Assembly (NCBI GenBank): GCA_035651655.1
Contig: DASRFG010000014.1
Location: 62,001 to 126,000, forward strand
Length of the DNA stretch: 64,000 bases
From: Terriglobales bacterium
Lineage (GTDB): Bacteria; Acidobacteriota; Terriglobia; Terriglobales; Acidobacteriaceae
Direction of reading: 5' to 3'
Shown here in pieces: positions 42,342 through 52,862 of the stretch. Numbering within the stretch: the stretch's first letter is position 1; every line of letters starts with the position of its first letter. Position numbers and translations under genes: made by a program. Under the pieces are notes generated by a model. It saw only the letters and a program-made list of their open reading frames with translations, did no database searches and was not told where the DNA came from.

Positions 42342-43967
42342 ATGGCATCCAAGCGCGACAACTACGACGTGATTGTCATCGGCGCAGGTCACAACGGCCT
42401 GACTGCTGCTGCCTATCTTGCGGGCGCAGGACTTTCCACCCTGGTGCTGGAGCGCCGCGAAGTTGTTGGCGGGTGCTGCGTGACCGAGGAAATCGCCCCC
42501 GGCTGCCGGGCATCAACCACCTCCTATATCGCCAGTATGCTGCGGCCCGAGGTCATCCGTGACCTCGAACTCGCGGCGCACGGCTTGCGAATGGTCCCCT
42601 GCGATCCCGCGCTGCAAGTGCCGTTTCCCGACGGCCAGTTGGTGCCCTGGTGGGCCGAGCGCGAGCGCACCGTCGCTGAGCTGCGCAAGTTATCGCCGCA
42701 CGACGCTGTAACGTTTGTCCGAGTGGATGATCAGCTAAAGAAACTGGCTCGGTACTTGCAGCCCTTTTTCTTGGAGCCGCCGCCCGATTTTCAGACCAAC
42801 GGTCTGCACGGCTGGCTGGAATTGCTGCGCGTGGGCAAGCGGTTTCGCGGGATCTCCGGCCACGAAATCGCGCAACTGGTTTCGTTCTTGACCGGCAGCC
42901 TGGGCGAATTTCTCGACCGTCAGTATGAGTCCGAAAAGGTCAAAACACTTTTCCTCGCCAACAATGTTTATGGCAAGCACGGTGGCCCTTATGATCCCGG
43001 CACAGCGCTCGGCCTCCTGTTCCACCTGCTCAGCGGCGGCGACTTTGAACTGCAAGGCTTCTACGGGCACGTGATCGGCGGAATGGGCGCAATTACCCAA
43101 GCAATCGCTGCCGCGGCAAAAAAGCGCGGAGCTGAAATCCGCACCTCCGCACCGGTGGCTCGAATTCACGTCTCCAATGGCCGGGTCCGGGGAGTGATTC
43201 TGGAAGATGGAACCGAGATCACCGCCAGCACCGTCCTCTCCAACGCTGATCCCAAACGGACATTTCTGGGCATGCTTGAGGCGAGCGATCTGCCACAGGA
43301 TTTCCGTGACGCAGTTCGCGGCATAAAAATGGATGGCCCATGCGCGAAGGTGAACATGGTGCTGGCAGAGGAGCCGAAGTTTACCGGCACGCCAGTTGAC
43401 GCCACTCCGGGTCAAAAAGCGCTCTATACTCTGGTTCCGTCGCTGGAGTTCGCTGAGCGCTGTTACGACATTTCTAAGTTCGGCGAGATTCCGGAAGAAC
43501 TTTGGGTCGATTGCGTCGTAGCCTCGCAGGTGGATGACACATTGGCTCCGGAAGGACGCCACATCATGACCTGTTTCGTGCAGTACGTGCCGTACAAACT
43601 GCGGCACGGGACGTGGGACCAAAATCGCGAATTGCTGGGCGACCGGGTGATAAAAAAAATTGCCGAGTACGCGCCCAACGTGCCGAACGCGATTGTTGCG
43701 CGGCAAGTTTTAACTCCGCTCGACCTGGAACGAACTTATGGTCTGACCGAAGGCAATATATTCCACGGCGACTTGAACCTGGAACAGCTCTTCTTTATGC
43801 GGCCACTTCCAGGGTGGGCGCAATACCGAACGCCCATATCCGGCCTATACTTGTGCGGAGCTGGCGCTCATCCCGGTGGTGGCGTGACTGGCGCTCCCGG
43901 CCACAACGCCGCCTTTCAGGTGTTGCGTGACCTGCGCAAGCGGGGATTCCGTGCCGCGAGCGCCTGA
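42342..43967 (+). CDS. Phytoene-desaturase-like FAD-dependent oxidoreductase
   Basis: A 541-residue flavoprotein. The N-terminal dinucleotide-binding motif DVIVIGAGHNGLTAAAYLAGAG continues into LERREVVGGCCVTEE, the carotenoid desaturase/PYROXD2 signature. The C-terminal FAD motif LYLCGAGAHPGGGVTGAPGHNAA closes the domain. Members desaturate or isomerise carotenoids or oxidise amines. No carotenoid genes are nearby, so a PYROXD2-like or amine-oxidase-type role is as likely. A homocysteine methyltransferase-like gene follows 48 bases on. No clear ribosome site precedes the ATG. Confidence 0.85.
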   Translation: MASKRDNYDVIVIGAGHNGLTAAAYLAGAGLSTLVLERREVVGGCCVTEEIAPGCRASTTSYIASMLRPEVIRDLELAAHGLRMVPCDPALQVPFPDGQLVPWWAERERTVAELRKLSPHDAVTFVRVDDQLKKLARYLQPFFLEPPPDFQTNGLHGWLELLRVGKRFRGISGHEIAQLVSFLTGSLGEFLDRQYESEKVKTLFLANNVYGKHGGPYDPGTALGLLFHLLSGGDFELQGFYGHVIGGMGAITQAIAAAAKKRGAEIRTSAPVARIHVSNGRVRGVILEDGTEITASTVLSNADPKRTFLGMLEASDLPQDFRDAVRGIKMDGPCAKVNMVLAEEPKFTGTPVDATPGQKALYTLVPSLEFAERCYDISKFGEIPEELWVDCVVASQVDDTLAPEGRHIMTCFVQYVPYKLRHGTWDQNRELLGDRVIKKIAEYAPNVPNAIVARQVLTPLDLERTYGLTEGNIFHGDLNLEQLFFMRPLPGWAQYRTPISGLYLCGAGAHPGGGVTGAPGHNAAFQVLRDLRKRGFRAASA

Positions 43968-44015
43968 ATTTACGAATTTGCTTTCGCGTTGAACAGGTGA
44001 AGCACAGGAGACCAC

Positions 44016-45035
44016 ATGAAAAAGGGAATTCTGCAGAGGTTGAAAGAAGGACCAGTCCTCGGCGATGGCGGTTATCTGCTCGAGTTGGAAAAGCGCGGCT
44101 GGGTACGCGCGGGTCCGTTTACCCCGGAGGTTGCGCTGATGCATCCGGAAGCGCTGCGTCAGCTGCACATAGAGTTTCGCGAGGCGGGGGCGGAAGTATT
44201 GCAGGCGCTTACGTTTTATGCCAGCCGCGACAAGCTTGCTACTGTCGGTTTGGAGAACCGGCTGGAAGAATTGAACCGCGCCGCCGTCGGCATCGCTCGC
44301 GAAGTTGCAGGAGACTACTGTCTGGTCGCCGGCAACCTGAGCCTCACCTGGATGTATGAACCGGATAGCCCAGCGGCCAAAGACCGAGTGCGCGCCACCT
44401 TTGACGAGCAGCTCGGAGTCCAGGTAGACGCCGGTGTGGACTTCATCATCGGCGAAACTTTCTCCTGGCTGGGGGAAGCGCTCATTGCTGTGGAGCGCGC
44501 CAAAAGAACCGGCCTGCCGACCATGGTGACGATCTGCTTCGAAAACACCGATGCCACCGCGGAAGGTAAATCCGCGGCCGACGCCGCTAAAGCGCTGGTT
44601 GATGCCGGTGCGGACATCGTGGGCATGAACTGTCTGCGTCCCCCGGAACACATGCTCGCTTCGCTCGAGGAGATGCGGCGTGCGGTCCCCAATACATACA
44701 TCGCTGCTCAACCGGTGGCCTATCGAACCCCGGCGGACCATCCCGACTTCACCAGCCTCCCTGAATTTCCCTTCGAACTCGATCATCTGCAACTTAGCCG
44801 CAAAGACATGGCGGACTATGCCGAGCGTGCGAAGCGAATCGGGGTGAACTACATCGGTGCCTGCTGCGGCGCCGTGGCGACGCACATCCGGGAGATGGCG
44901 CGAGTACTGGGAAAGATGAACGCCGACAAACGGCCATGGAAGCTTGATTACGGCAAGCCTATGTCAGCTTATGAGTACTACAACCATGATCCGGCAGCGG
45001 TCGGAGCGGCTCCTGCGCAGGCAAAGGCCAAATAG
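44016..45035 (+). CDS. Homocysteine/betaine-homocysteine S-methyltransferase-family protein
   Basis: A 339-residue zinc methyltransferase barrel. [14 protein letters not shown] supplies one Cys and [20 protein letters not shown] the paired Cys of the zinc site that activates the homocysteine thiol. [13 protein letters not shown] and GADVLQALTF-like segments ([18 protein letters not shown]) match the betaine-homocysteine methyltransferase group. It moves a methyl group from betaine or another methyl donor to homocysteine to make methionine in the cytoplasm. AGGAG stands 5 bases before the ATG at 44016. Together with the neighbouring oxidoreductase and APC permease it could belong to methylated-amine use (inference). 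Confidence 0.85.
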   Translation: MKKGILQRLKEGPVLGDGGYLLELEKRGWVRAGPFTPEVALMHPEALRQLHIEFREAGAEVLQALTFYASRDKLATVGLENRLEELNRAAVGIAREVAGDYCLVAGNLSLTWMYEPDSPAAKDRVRATFDEQLGVQVDAGVDFIIGETFSWLGEALIAVERAKRTGLPTMVTICFENTDATAEGKSAADAAKALVDAGADIVGMNCLRPPEHMLASLEEMRRAVPNTYIAAQPVAYRTPADHPDFTSLPEFPFELDHLQLSRKDMADYAERAKRIGVNYIGACCGAVATHIREMARVLGKMNADKRPWKLDYGKPMSAYEYYNHDPAAVGAAPAQAKAK

Positions 45036-45117
45036 GCAGAACGGGCGTTACATCTTTTTAGCCGTCAGATTTTCACCACGTGAGAAGCGCGCGGGCGTCC
45101 TCCGCGGCTCTTATATA

Positions 45118-45939
45118 ATGCCGGCTCCGACAAGTGGAATGCGCTGGCTGGCGCCCGGAGAGCACGCCGTGGTCCTCAGGATTTTTGACGACAAGGTTGT
45201 ACTCGGCCAAGCGGCTGCCGAGCAGGCTGCTAACGCCATACGCAAAGCTATAAAGGCCCGTAGGCAGGCTCGGATTATCGCTGCCACTGCCGCTTCGCAG
45301 AAGGAATTTCTCCAGGCGCTCACCAAACAGCCACAGATTGACTGGGAGCGCGTGGAAGCTTTTCATCTGGACGAGTACATTGGCCTGCCCATTATTCATC
45401 CGGGCAGCTTTCGCAGGATGCTTCTGGAGCAGTTGATCCAAAAAACTGGGATCAAGAAATACCACTTGCTCGATGGCGATGGCGACGCCGGGACAGTTGT
45501 CCGCCGGGAAGGTGCCGCGCTCGCGTCGGCCCCGGTTGATATCGCGTTTCTTGGCATCGGCGAGAATGGCCACATTGCCTTTAACGACCCGCCCGCAGAT
45601 TTCAAAACTGAAGAGCCCTACCTTATCGTCAATCTCGACGAGGCTTGCCGGCGCCAACAGGTAGGCGAGGCTTGGTTCGCGGACATCTCGCAAGTGCCAA
45701 AACAGGCAATTTCCATGTCTGTTCAGCAGATCCTGAAATCGGAAGAGATCATTGCGGTCGTCCCGGACTCGCGCAAAGCGCAAGCCGTCAAGGCCTGCTT
45801 CGAAGGCGAGGTCAGTCCCATGGCGCCAGCCTCGATATTGCGCACGCACCCCAATACGACAATTTATCTCGATAAGAATTCCGCTGCGCTGTTGAGTCCG
45901 GCGTTGCGCTCCGCTGCCGGCTCGATCGCAAGTAAGTAA
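45118..45939 (+). CDS. Glucosamine-6-phosphate deaminase-like protein (NagB family)
   Basis: A 273-residue sugar-phosphate isomerase. [10 protein letters not shown] has the catalytic Asp and [13 protein letters not shown] the catalytic His that opens the sugar ring. The N-terminal phosphate loop reads AATAASQ where E. coli NagB has PTGGTP, so phosphate binding is modified. In the family the reaction gives fructose-6-phosphate and ammonia. A -10-like TATAAT (45114-45119) overlaps the ATG at 45118, so a promoter there would favour the ATG at 45139 instead; the start is unsettled. The gene lies 82 bases after the methyltransferase and 37 before an MFS transporter. Confidence 0.82.
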   Translation: MPAPTSGMRWLAPGEHAVVLRIFDDKVVLGQAAAEQAANAIRKAIKARRQARIIAATAASQKEFLQALTKQPQIDWERVEAFHLDEYIGLPIIHPGSFRRMLLEQLIQKTGIKKYHLLDGDGDAGTVVRREGAALASAPVDIAFLGIGENGHIAFNDPPADFKTEEPYLIVNLDEACRRQQVGEAWFADISQVPKQAISMSVQQILKSEEIIAVVPDSRKAQAVKACFEGEVSPMAPASILRTHPNTTIYLDKNSAALLSPALRSAAGSIASK

Positions 45940-45976
45940 TGGCTGTTGCTCAGTGACTCCGGTAGCATTACCCGCG

Positions 45977-47299
45977 ATGGCGACGGCCGGACAAATCACA
46001 TCCACCAGGCCCCGCGCGATTCCCGCCCTGCGCTGGTGGATCGGTGGTCTGCTGTTTGCCTCAACGGTTATCAACTACATTGACCGGCAGACGTTGTCGT
46101 TATTAGCCCCTTACCTCAAGCGGGACTATCACTGGACGAACACCGATTACGCCAACATCATTGTCGCCTTTCGGGTGGCGTATTCGATCGGACAGACTCT
46201 GTGCGGCCGCATGATGGACCGCATTGGCACCCGGCGTGGGTTGAGCATCGCGGTGGTCTGGTACTCCATCGTATCCATGTTCACTGCCTTTGCCCGTGGC
46301 TTCTACAGCTTCGCTGGATTCCGCTTCCTGCTGGGGGCCGGCGAATCGGCGAACTGGCCAGCTGCCACCAAAGCCGTTTCCGAATGGTTTCCCAAACGTG
46401 AGCGTGCCCTTGCCACTGCTCTGTTCGATAGCGGGTCTTCTATCGGCGGCGCCATCGCGCCCTTCATTGTCCTGGGGATTTTCTTTCGTTGGGGATGGCG
46501 GCCGGCATTCATGATTCCGGGCGTGCTTGGTTTCATCTGGCTGATTGCCTGGCGGTGGCTCTACTACCCTCCCGAACGCCACCCGCGAATCAACGAATCT
46601 GAGCGCCAGATGATTTTGGCTGATCGAAGTGAGTCCGAGCACCCGAACGGCGCGCGGCCGCGATGGCGCGATCTTCTGAAACTGCCGCAGACCTGGGGAG
46701 TGATCATCGCCAAAGCGCTGCCCGATCCGGTGTTCTTTTTCATCGCTGACTGGTTTCCCATTTATCTGGTTGCAAAAGGTATTGAACTCCGGGGCAGTCT
46801 GGTCGCCATTTGGATTCCATTCATTGCAGCCGATGTCGGCAGTTTTTTCAGCGGCGCCTTATCGGGCTATTTGATCAAACGCGGATGGTCGTTGGGCGCG
46901 GCCCGCAAGTCGCTGATCATTTTCGGCGGCATCGGCGTAACGCTATTGATCCCCACGATATTTACAACCAACCTGTATTTGATCGCCCTGCTATTCGGCA
47001 TGGCAACCTTCTCATACGCATGTTTCACCACGATGGCGAATGTATTGCCCGCTGATCTCTACAACAGCGATTCCGTTGCGTCGGTAAGCGGACTTAGCGG
47101 AACAGGCGCGGGGATCGGCACCATCATCGCCTTTGAACTCGTCGGGCATTTTTCCGATGCGCGCCAAGCCATGGGCACGCATTCCTTTGATCCGATCATG
47201 GTCGCTGCGGGCTTGGTGCCGCTGGTGGGAATGGTTCTGGTATTGTTGCTCGTCCGTAATACGCGAGCCACGGAACAAGGTTTGGTGCGCAGAATTTGA
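45977..47299 (+). CDS. MFS transporter, hexuronate/anion:cation symporter-like
   Basis: A 440-residue, 12-helix carrier. INYIDRQTLSLLAPYLKRDYH is the helix 1 motif of the ACS (ExuT/GudP) group, and GRMMDRIGTRRGLSI, FRFLLGAGESANWPAATKAV and EWFPKRERALATALF are its conserved loops. ExuT imports galacturonate/glucuronate, GudP glucarate. The mannonate dehydratase gene starts 39 bases on, supporting a hexuronate substrate. I start it at the ATG 45977; a GTG at 45953 is also possible. Confidence 0.87.
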   Translation: MATAGQITSTRPRAIPALRWWIGGLLFASTVINYIDRQTLSLLAPYLKRDYHWTNTDYANIIVAFRVAYSIGQTLCGRMMDRIGTRRGLSIAVVWYSIVSMFTAFARGFYSFAGFRFLLGAGESANWPAATKAVSEWFPKRERALATALFDSGSSIGGAIAPFIVLGIFFRWGWRPAFMIPGVLGFIWLIAWRWLYYPPERHPRINESERQMILADRSESEHPNGARPRWRDLLKLPQTWGVIIAKALPDPVFFFIADWFPIYLVAKGIELRGSLVAIWIPFIAADVGSFFSGALSGYLIKRGWSLGAARKSLIIFGGIGVTLLIPTIFTTNLYLIALLFGMATFSYACFTTMANVLPADLYNSDSVASVSGLSGTGAGIGTIIAFELVGHFSDARQAMGTHSFDPIMVAAGLVPLVGMVLVLLLVRNTRATEQGLVRRI

Positions 47300-47338
47300 A
47301 CCTTGGAAACAGCCCTGTGATTTGATTGAGGAGCACGC

Positions 47339-48547
47339 TTGAAGATCACTGAAGCCAAGGTGTTGATCACCAGCCCGGGAAGAAATTTCGTCACGCTAAA
47401 AATTTCGACCGATGAAGGTATTTATGGTTTGGGCGATGCTACTCTGAACGGCAGGGAACTCTCAGTAGCCTCATATCTCTCCGACCACCTTGCACCGACG
47501 CTCATTGGACGCGATCCCTTTCAAACAGAAGACATCTGGCAGTACCTTTACCGCGGCGCTTATTGGCGTGGTGGCCCGGTCACCATGGGCGCGATTGGCG
47601 CAGTGGACATGGCGTTGTGGGACATTAAAGGCAAAGCCCTGAACACTCCGGTTTATAACCTGCTCGGCGGCAAGAGCCGCACCGGGGTGCTGGTTTACGG
47701 CCATGCCAACGGCCGCGACATTAATGAAACGGTGGATGAGGTTGGCAAATACATCGCCATGGGATACAAAGCAGTTCGCGCCCAGACCGGTATTCCGGGG
47801 TTGCCCTCGACCTATGGCGTCGCCAAGGACAAACTGTTTTACGAGCCAGCGGAAAAGGGACTGCCACCCGAGAACGCCTGGTCAACCGAGAAATATCTAG
47901 TCCATGTCCCCAAGCTTTTCGAATCCCTACGAATGAAGTATGGCGACGACATTCATCTGCTGCACGATGCTCACCATCGACTCACACCCATTGAGGCCGC
48001 CAGATTGGGGAAAAGTCTAGAGCCTTATCATCTCTTCTGGCTGGAAGACGCGGTCACAGCTGAGCTGCAGGAGGGCTTCCGCATTGTCCGGCAGCACACT
48101 ACCACTCCGCTGGCCTTGGGCGAAGTGTTCACCTCCATCTGGGATGCACGCATCGTCATCAGTGAGCAACTGATCGATTACATTCGCATGACTGTGGCGC
48201 ATAGCGGCGGGCTTACTCATCTGAAAAAAGTTGCCGCATTTGCCGAGCTCTACCACGTTCAGACTGGGTGCCACGGCGCCACTGACCTCTCCCCAGTCTC
48301 CATGGCAGCGGCATTGCACTTTGATATTGCAGTGAACAACTTCGGAATTCAGGAATACATGCGGCACACCAAAGAAACCGACGAGGTATTTCCGCACCAC
48401 TATTCCTTCAAAGACGGCTATCTGCACCCCGGCGACGCTCCCGGCTTGGGCGTGGACTACAACGAGAAGCTTGCAGCTAAATTTCCCTATGACCGCGCCT
48501 ACCTGCCGGTGAACCGCAAATTGGATGGGACCATGTGGAACTGGTAA
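47339..48547 (+). CDS. manD: D-mannonate dehydratase (ManD type)
   Basis: A 402-residue enolase-superfamily enzyme. The magnesium ligands sit in LLHDAHHRL (Asp), FWLEDAV (Glu) and LALGEVF (Glu), and the Tyr/Arg catalytic segment is [17 protein letters not shown] and the C-terminal GTMWNW ending are typical of the ManD/RspA family. It dehydrates D-mannonate (or D-gluconate in weaker members) to 2-keto-3-deoxygluconate. The start is TTG at 47339, with GAGGAG 5 bases ahead, which settles it. It follows the hexuronate-type MFS gene and its product is the substrate for the kinase at 61396. Confidence 0.87.
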   Translation: MKITEAKVLITSPGRNFVTLKISTDEGIYGLGDATLNGRELSVASYLSDHLAPTLIGRDPFQTEDIWQYLYRGAYWRGGPVTMGAIGAVDMALWDIKGKALNTPVYNLLGGKSRTGVLVYGHANGRDINETVDEVGKYIAMGYKAVRAQTGIPGLPSTYGVAKDKLFYEPAEKGLPPENAWSTEKYLVHVPKLFESLRMKYGDDIHLLHDAHHRLTPIEAARLGKSLEPYHLFWLEDAVTAELQEGFRIVRQHTTTPLALGEVFTSIWDARIVISEQLIDYIRMTVAHSGGLTHLKKVAAFAELYHVQTGCHGATDLSPVSMAAALHFDIAVNNFGIQEYMRHTKETDEVFPHHYSFKDGYLHPGDAPGLGVDYNEKLAAKFPYDRAYLPVNRKLDGTMWNW

Positions 48548-48582
48548 GCTCCGCCTTCAGCCGGCGCGCATCAGCGTGCGTT

Positions 48583-48588
48583 TATAAT
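48583..48588 (+). promoter_or_regulatory. -10 element upstream of typA
   Basis: A perfect TATAAT at 48583-48588 lies 28 bases ahead of the TTG start of typA. No good -35 is visible 16-18 bases upstream in this GC-rich stretch, so the assignment rests on the -10 alone. Confidence 0.35.
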
Positions 48589-48616
48589 TAACCAAGCACT
48601 CCTTGCGAGAAACCCA

Positions 48617-50449
48617 TTGAGTATCCAGCTTCGTAACATTGCCATCATTGCCCACGTAGATCACGGGAAAACTACCCTGGTCGATGCCATGCTCCGCCAG
48701 AGCGGGGTCTTCCGCGCCAACCAGGAAATGATCGAACGTGTGATGGACTCGAATGAACTGGAGCGCGAACGTGGAATCACCATTCTGGCCAAGAACACGG
48801 CGATTCAGTATGGCGACATCAAGATCAACATCGTGGATACGCCCGGCCACAGCGACTTTGGCGGGGAGGTCGAGCGGGCCCTGAAGATGGTTGACGGTGT
48901 GATGCTGCTGGTGGATGCCAGTGAAGGCCCGCTCCCGCAGACACGATACGTGCTGAGTAAAGCCCTCGAAGCCAAGTTGCCGCCGGTGGTAGTGATCAAC
49001 AAAATTGATCGCGCTGACGCGCGGCCTCAGGAAGTCCTGAACGAGATTTACGATCTCTTCATTGATCTTGATGCCGCTGAAGATCAGCTCGATTTTCCTG
49101 TGCTCTACACCAATGCCAAGCTAGGAACGGCGACCACCGATCCGAAGAAGGCTGGCGAAGATCTGCAGCCGCTCTTTGAAGCTATCGTAAACACGATTCC
49201 TTCTCCTTCCGGAGACGCCGACGCCACCCTGCAAGTGTTGGTGGCGAACCTCGACTACAGCGACTACCTCGGCCGGCTAGCGATTGCACGGGTTTTCAAT
49301 GGCACGCTGCGGACCGGGCAAGAAGTTGGGATCTCCAAGCTCGATGGATCTCTGGAAAAGGTAAAGATCACAAAGCTGTTCACCTTTGACGGCCTGAAGC
49401 GCGTTGACGTGACTGAAACCAATCTGGGCGATATTGTCGCGGTCGCCGGCGTAACCGGCATCACTATCGGTGAGACCATCACATCGGTAGATACTCCCGC
49501 GCCTTTGCCTAACGTCGCCATTGATGAGCCGACTATCGCCATGCAGTTCACCGTGAATACGTCACCATTCTCCGGAAGGGAAGGACAGTACGTCACTTCG
49601 CGCCACCTGCGCGAGCGGCTGGAAAAAGAACTGCTCACCAATGTTTCCATCAAAGTTGAGGATACCGACAGCAAAGACACGTTTACCGTGATGGGGCGGG
49701 GCGAGCTGCAGCTCTCAATTTTGATTGAGATGATGCGTCGGGAAGGCTATGAGCTGATGGTTGGCAAGCCGCAAATCGTAACTAAAAAAATCAGCGGCAA
49801 ACTAATGGAGCCGGTGGAGCGGCTTACCACTGACATCCCAGAGGAATTCGTCGGTGTAGTCATGGAAAAGCTGGGCATGCGTAAAGGCGAAATGCAGAAA
49901 ATGCATAATCACGGCTATGGTCGCGTGCGCATGGAATTTCGCGTCCCTAGCCGCGGGCTGATTGGCCTGCGGAGCGAGTTGCTCACGGATACGCGCGGCA
50001 CGGTAGTTATGAATTCTCTATTTGATGGCCACATCGAGTGGCAGGGCGAAATTCCGCATCGCGTTACCGGGGCGCTGGTCGCCGATCGTAACGGTCCCAC
50101 CACCGCATATGCGCTGTGGAATCTTCAGGAGCGCGGCGAGCTGTTTGTCGGTCCCGGAGTGGAAGTTTACGAGGGTATGATTATCGGTGAGAACTCGCGC
50201 GATAACGACCTCGACGTCAATGCCGTTCGCGAGAAGAAACTTACCAACATGCGCTCTTCTACCGCGGATGAGGCAATCCGATTGGTACCATTTCGTACTC
50301 TGAATCTGGAGCAGGCGATTGAATTTATTGCCGACGATGAATATGTCGAAGTAACGCCCAAGTCTCTCCGCTTGCGTAAGAAAATCCTTCAATCAAATCG
50401 CCGGCCGAGGAAGAACGCCGTGCCTGCCGAAATTTCTGCCACCGAGTAG
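48617..50449 (+). CDS. typA: TypA/BipA translational GTPase
   Basis: A 610-residue ribosome-binding GTPase. G1 AHVDHGKTT (near residue 12), switch-[18 protein letters not shown], and [10 protein letters not shown] (G4) define the EF-G-type GTPase domain. Later domains include the BipA-specific region ending [21 protein letters not shown]. It assists ribosome assembly and stress or cold adaptation. The start is TTG at 48617, directly before [17 protein letters not shown], the usual N-terminus. It is a housekeeping gene without functional link to its neighbours and converges on the SMP-30 gene, 7 bases apart. Confidence 0.95.
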   Translation: MSIQLRNIAIIAHVDHGKTTLVDAMLRQSGVFRANQEMIERVMDSNELERERGITILAKNTAIQYGDIKINIVDTPGHSDFGGEVERALKMVDGVMLLVDASEGPLPQTRYVLSKALEAKLPPVVVINKIDRADARPQEVLNEIYDLFIDLDAAEDQLDFPVLYTNAKLGTATTDPKKAGEDLQPLFEAIVNTIPSPSGDADATLQVLVANLDYSDYLGRLAIARVFNGTLRTGQEVGISKLDGSLEKVKITKLFTFDGLKRVDVTETNLGDIVAVAGVTGITIGETITSVDTPAPLPNVAIDEPTIAMQFTVNTSPFSGREGQYVTSRHLRERLEKELLTNVSIKVEDTDSKDTFTVMGRGELQLSILIEMMRREGYELMVGKPQIVTKKISGKLMEPVERLTTDIPEEFVGVVMEKLGMRKGEMQKMHNHGYGRVRMEFRVPSRGLIGLRSELLTDTRGTVVMNSLFDGHIEWQGEIPHRVTGALVADRNGPTTAYALWNLQERGELFVGPGVEVYEGMIIGENSRDNDLDVNAVREKKLTNMRSSTADEAIRLVPFRTLNLEQAIEFIADDEYVEVTPKSLRLRKKILQSNRRPRKNAVPAEISATE

Positions 50450-50456
50450 CTGTGCG

Positions 50457-51428
50457 TTAATGATAGGGGATGTAGCCGTGAGTCTTAGTCCGTAGCTTAT
50501 AAATGGACGTGGTCGCGGTGATGTAAAGAGTGCGGTAATCTTTGTCGCCCCACGCCAGATTGGCCGGCTGCTCGGGCATCACGATTGTTCCTAAGTGGTT
50601 TCCATCCTTGTCCCACACCCATATCCCCTTAGGCCCGGTGACGAACAGGTTTCCCTCGCGGTCAACCTTCATGCCGTCCGGCACGCCTTCATGGTGTCCG
50701 CCCGGTTCCTCGCCAAAGACGCGGCCATTCGTTAGCCCACCGTTCTTGGCCACGTCATAAACTCTGATGTTTCGCTGCTCACTGTCGTCCACGTAGAACC
50801 GCTTGCCGTCTGGCGAAAATGCCAGGCCGTTGGGCTGCGACAGGTCTTTGGTCAGCAGCGTGACGCGCCCATTGGCTCCCAGGCGGTACACGCCCTGGAA
50901 CGGGATTTCCTGCTTCTCGCCTTTCGGTAAATCCAGTGTGGGATCGGTGAAGTAGATGGCTCTGTCCGGGCCGATGATCACATCGTTGGGGCTGTTGAAA
51001 CGCTTCCCTTGATAGCGGTCCGCAAGGATCGAATTGTGGGAACCGTTCACCCAAATAATTGCACGCATCACACTCGCGCAGTCAATCAGCCGATGACGCG
51101 AATCGAAGGTATTGCCGTCAGGGTCACCCAGCTCGATAAGGGTTTCTTTTCTCCCATCCGTCTTGTTGGTATAGACACGGAAAATCTTGTTCGCGATTTC
51201 GTCACTCACATACAAGAAGCCGGCCGGGTCCCACACCGGCCCCTCGGTAAACCCGAAGCCGCTGGCGACAACGCTGGGCTTCGCCTTGGGGTCCACCAGT
51301 TTCCAGAACGCTGGTGATTGCGCCTGCAACTGGAAGCTGCGCGGATGGGATTCCTCCTGTGCCCTTGAACCGCTTGGCAGAAGAATGCCCAGCAAAGCTA
51401 GCGCCGCTACAGACCTAAGAGTTCTCAT
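50457..51428 (-). CDS. SMP-30/gluconolactonase-family lactonase, exported
   Basis: A 323-residue beta-propeller with a signal peptide (SVAALALLGILLPSGSRAQ). The metal ligands appear as FTEGPVWDP (Glu), FNSPNDVII (Asn) and LAFSPDGKRFYVDDS (Asp), the layout of calcium-dependent lactonases. It would open sugar lactones in the periplasm, consistent with the periplasmic sugar-oxidising PQQ enzyme encoded at 56049. It is the third gene of a minus-strand unit with exported RidA and cytochrome c, 18 bases after the latter. Confidence 0.87.
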   Translation of the reverse strand: MRTLRSVAALALLGILLPSGSRAQEESHPRSFQLQAQSPAFWKLVDPKAKPSVVASGFGFTEGPVWDPAGFLYVSDEIANKIFRVYTNKTDGRKETLIELGDPDGNTFDSRHRLIDCASVMRAIIWVNGSHNSILADRYQGKRFNSPNDVIIGPDRAIYFTDPTLDLPKGEKQEIPFQGVYRLGANGRVTLLTKDLSQPNGLAFSPDGKRFYVDDSEQRNIRVYDVAKNGGLTNGRVFGEEPGGHHEGVPDGMKVDREGNLFVTGPKGIWVWDKDGNHLGTIVMPEQPANLAWGDKDYRTLYITATTSIYKLRTKTHGYIPYH

Positions 51429-51446
51429 AATTTATTTCTGAGCGGT

Positions 51447-52331
51447 TTAACGATCGTTCTCTTTGTTCCGCTCGCTGGCGCTTGAGGCTCCCTCTTCGGC
51501 CTCCTTCGGTGCTGCAACGCTGATTAGATAACTAACAATGTCGTCCAATTCCTGTCGGCTAAGTCTGGAAGAATAGTCAGAGGGCATAAGGGATTCTGAC
51601 GGGTACTCTACCTTGGCGAGTTCATTCTTCATGAAAAGATGAAAGGCGCCATCCAGCGTTTGTAGCTGCAATGAGAAGTTGTCTTCATTCCGTGCAATGC
51701 CCGTAAAAGTCCGGCCCTCACGGGTTAATATCACCACATGGCGATCGTGCGGCCCCAAATTTTTTGCCGGTTTAGTAATCGCATCGCGTACGTCGTCCAC
51801 TGATTCTGAGGCGCCATACGCCGTCAGGTCCGAGCCAATGAAGCCGCCTTCCCCTCTTACCATGTGGCAGCGGGAGCAACCGGCCTTCCCGAAGAAAAGT
51901 TTCTTGCCGCCCTCCGCGTTTCCCGGCAAGGTGGCATGTTGAAACTTGCCTTGCAGGATGCGCAAATAACTGACCACGGCATGAATGCCGGAGTTGCCAA
52001 TGGAGTGAAATGATGGCATCCCTCCCCCGGGTCGGCCGCTATCAACAATGCCGAAGAGCTCATCTTCGGATAGGCGTTGCACCTCGCGGCGAGTGGCTAT
52101 GTCAGGAGCTCGTTCGCTGCCGTGCCCATCCAAGCCATGACATGAGGCGCAGCTGGAATTAAAAACCCGCTGCCCCTCAAGTGTCGCTGCCGTGTTGGTG
52201 CCATTGGGGGAAGGTGTCGGCTTTGAGCCCGGCGGTTCTTGCGACTGGGCAGTGGACAGCATGGCCGCACACAAAAGGAGCGCGACTACGCCTCTCGACC
52301 AACTAAGCTTATAAAATTCTTTTTCACACAA
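51447..52331 (-). CDS. Exported diheme c-type cytochrome
   Basis: A 294-residue protein with a signal peptide (GVVALLLCAAMLSTAQSQ) and two heme c motifs, CASCH and CSRCH. Both cytochrome c domains are small; distal Met candidates are in GGGMPSFHS for the first. Between heme 2 and the end is VVILTREGRTFTGIARNEDN, which resembles the planctomycete/verrucomicrobial heme-binding domain fusions (TIGR02603 type). I start at TTG 52331, which has GGTGA 7 bases ahead; a TTG at 52367 would add 12 residues but has no ribosome site. It could take electrons from a periplasmic dehydrogenase such as the PQQ enzyme at 56049. Confidence 0.8.
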   Translation of the reverse strand: MCEKEFYKLSWSRGVVALLLCAAMLSTAQSQEPPGSKPTPSPNGTNTAATLEGQRVFNSSCASCHGLDGHGSERAPDIATRREVQRLSEDELFGIVDSGRPGGGMPSFHSIGNSGIHAVVSYLRILQGKFQHATLPGNAEGGKKLFFGKAGCSRCHMVRGEGGFIGSDLTAYGASESVDDVRDAITKPAKNLGPHDRHVVILTREGRTFTGIARNEDNFSLQLQTLDGAFHLFMKNELAKVEYPSESLMPSDYSSRLSRQELDDIVSYLISVAAPKEAEEGASSASERNKENDR

Positions 52332-52384
52332 TGAAATGTCACCGCAGTTCTTTTTTTGAAGAGCCAAAGCGCAGATTCCGTGGC

Positions 52385-52843
52385 CTATTTCTGCTTCACC
52401 GCAATCGCAGAAATCTCCACTCGGGCATCGTTCACCATCCCCGACACTTGGACCGTGGCGCGTGTGGGCTTGGGGTCGGGCATGATGCTCTTATACGCCT
52501 TGTTCATCTCCGAAAATTCCTTGATGTCGGACAGGTAAACCGTCACAGCGACTATATCTTTCAGCTCAAAGCCGGCCTCTTTGACTACCTTCTCCACATT
52601 TCGGAGCGTGGCCTCGGTTTCCGGGCCGATTCCCCCGGGGGCTAATTTGCCGTCTTTGCCGGTGCCCTGCTGTCCCGCAATGTAGAGCGTGTTGCCCACC
52701 GCAATTCCGTCACTGAACGGCAAGCCCTTAGGTCCGGGGATCACGTGTTTTTCCTGCCCATGGGCGAGCCCGGAACCGATCAACAGAACCGTTGCACAAA
52801 ATACAACCCTGGCGCTCAGCCGTCTCCATGTGTGCGACTTCAT
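52385..52843 (-). CDS. RidA-family protein with signal peptide
   Basis: A 152-residue protein: signal peptide (VVFCATVLLIGSGLAHGQ) followed by a YjgF/RidA domain (GNTLYIAGQQGTGKDG, ATLRNVEKVVKEAGFELKDIV). PTRATVQVSGMVNDARVEISAIA carries the conserved Arg and Glu of the active cleft. Cytoplasmic RidA deaminates reactive enamines and imines from PLP enzymes. An exported form suggests enamine chemistry in the periplasm, and a Tat-exported PLP enzyme is encoded at 57719. AAGGAG precedes the ATG at 52843. It is divergent from an exported RraA-like gene across a 70-base region with an inverted repeat. Confidence 0.88.
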   Translation of the reverse strand: MKSHTWRRLSARVVFCATVLLIGSGLAHGQEKHVIPGPKGLPFSDGIAVGNTLYIAGQQGTGKDGKLAPGGIGPETEATLRNVEKVVKEAGFELKDIVAVTVYLSDIKEFSEMNKAYKSIMPDPKPTRATVQVSGMVNDARVEISAIAVKQK

Positions 52844-52862
52844 GTCGGTCTCCTTTCCACAA

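Noticed and set aside
42735-43706. Long minus-strand open frame (323 codons) opposite the phytoene-desaturase-like gene
   Set aside because: The plus strand has full family motifs; the antisense product is rich in His, Arg and Phe without any recognisable domain, as expected of a high-GC shadow frame.
43845-44885. Minus-strand open frame (346 codons) opposite the homocysteine methyltransferase
   Set aside because: It crosses the boundary of two well-supported plus-strand genes and has no domain or ribosome site.
45073-46074. Minus-strand open frame (333 codons) opposite nagB and the MFS gene
   Set aside because: It overlaps two genes with clear catalytic or helix motifs; its composition is that of a shadow frame.
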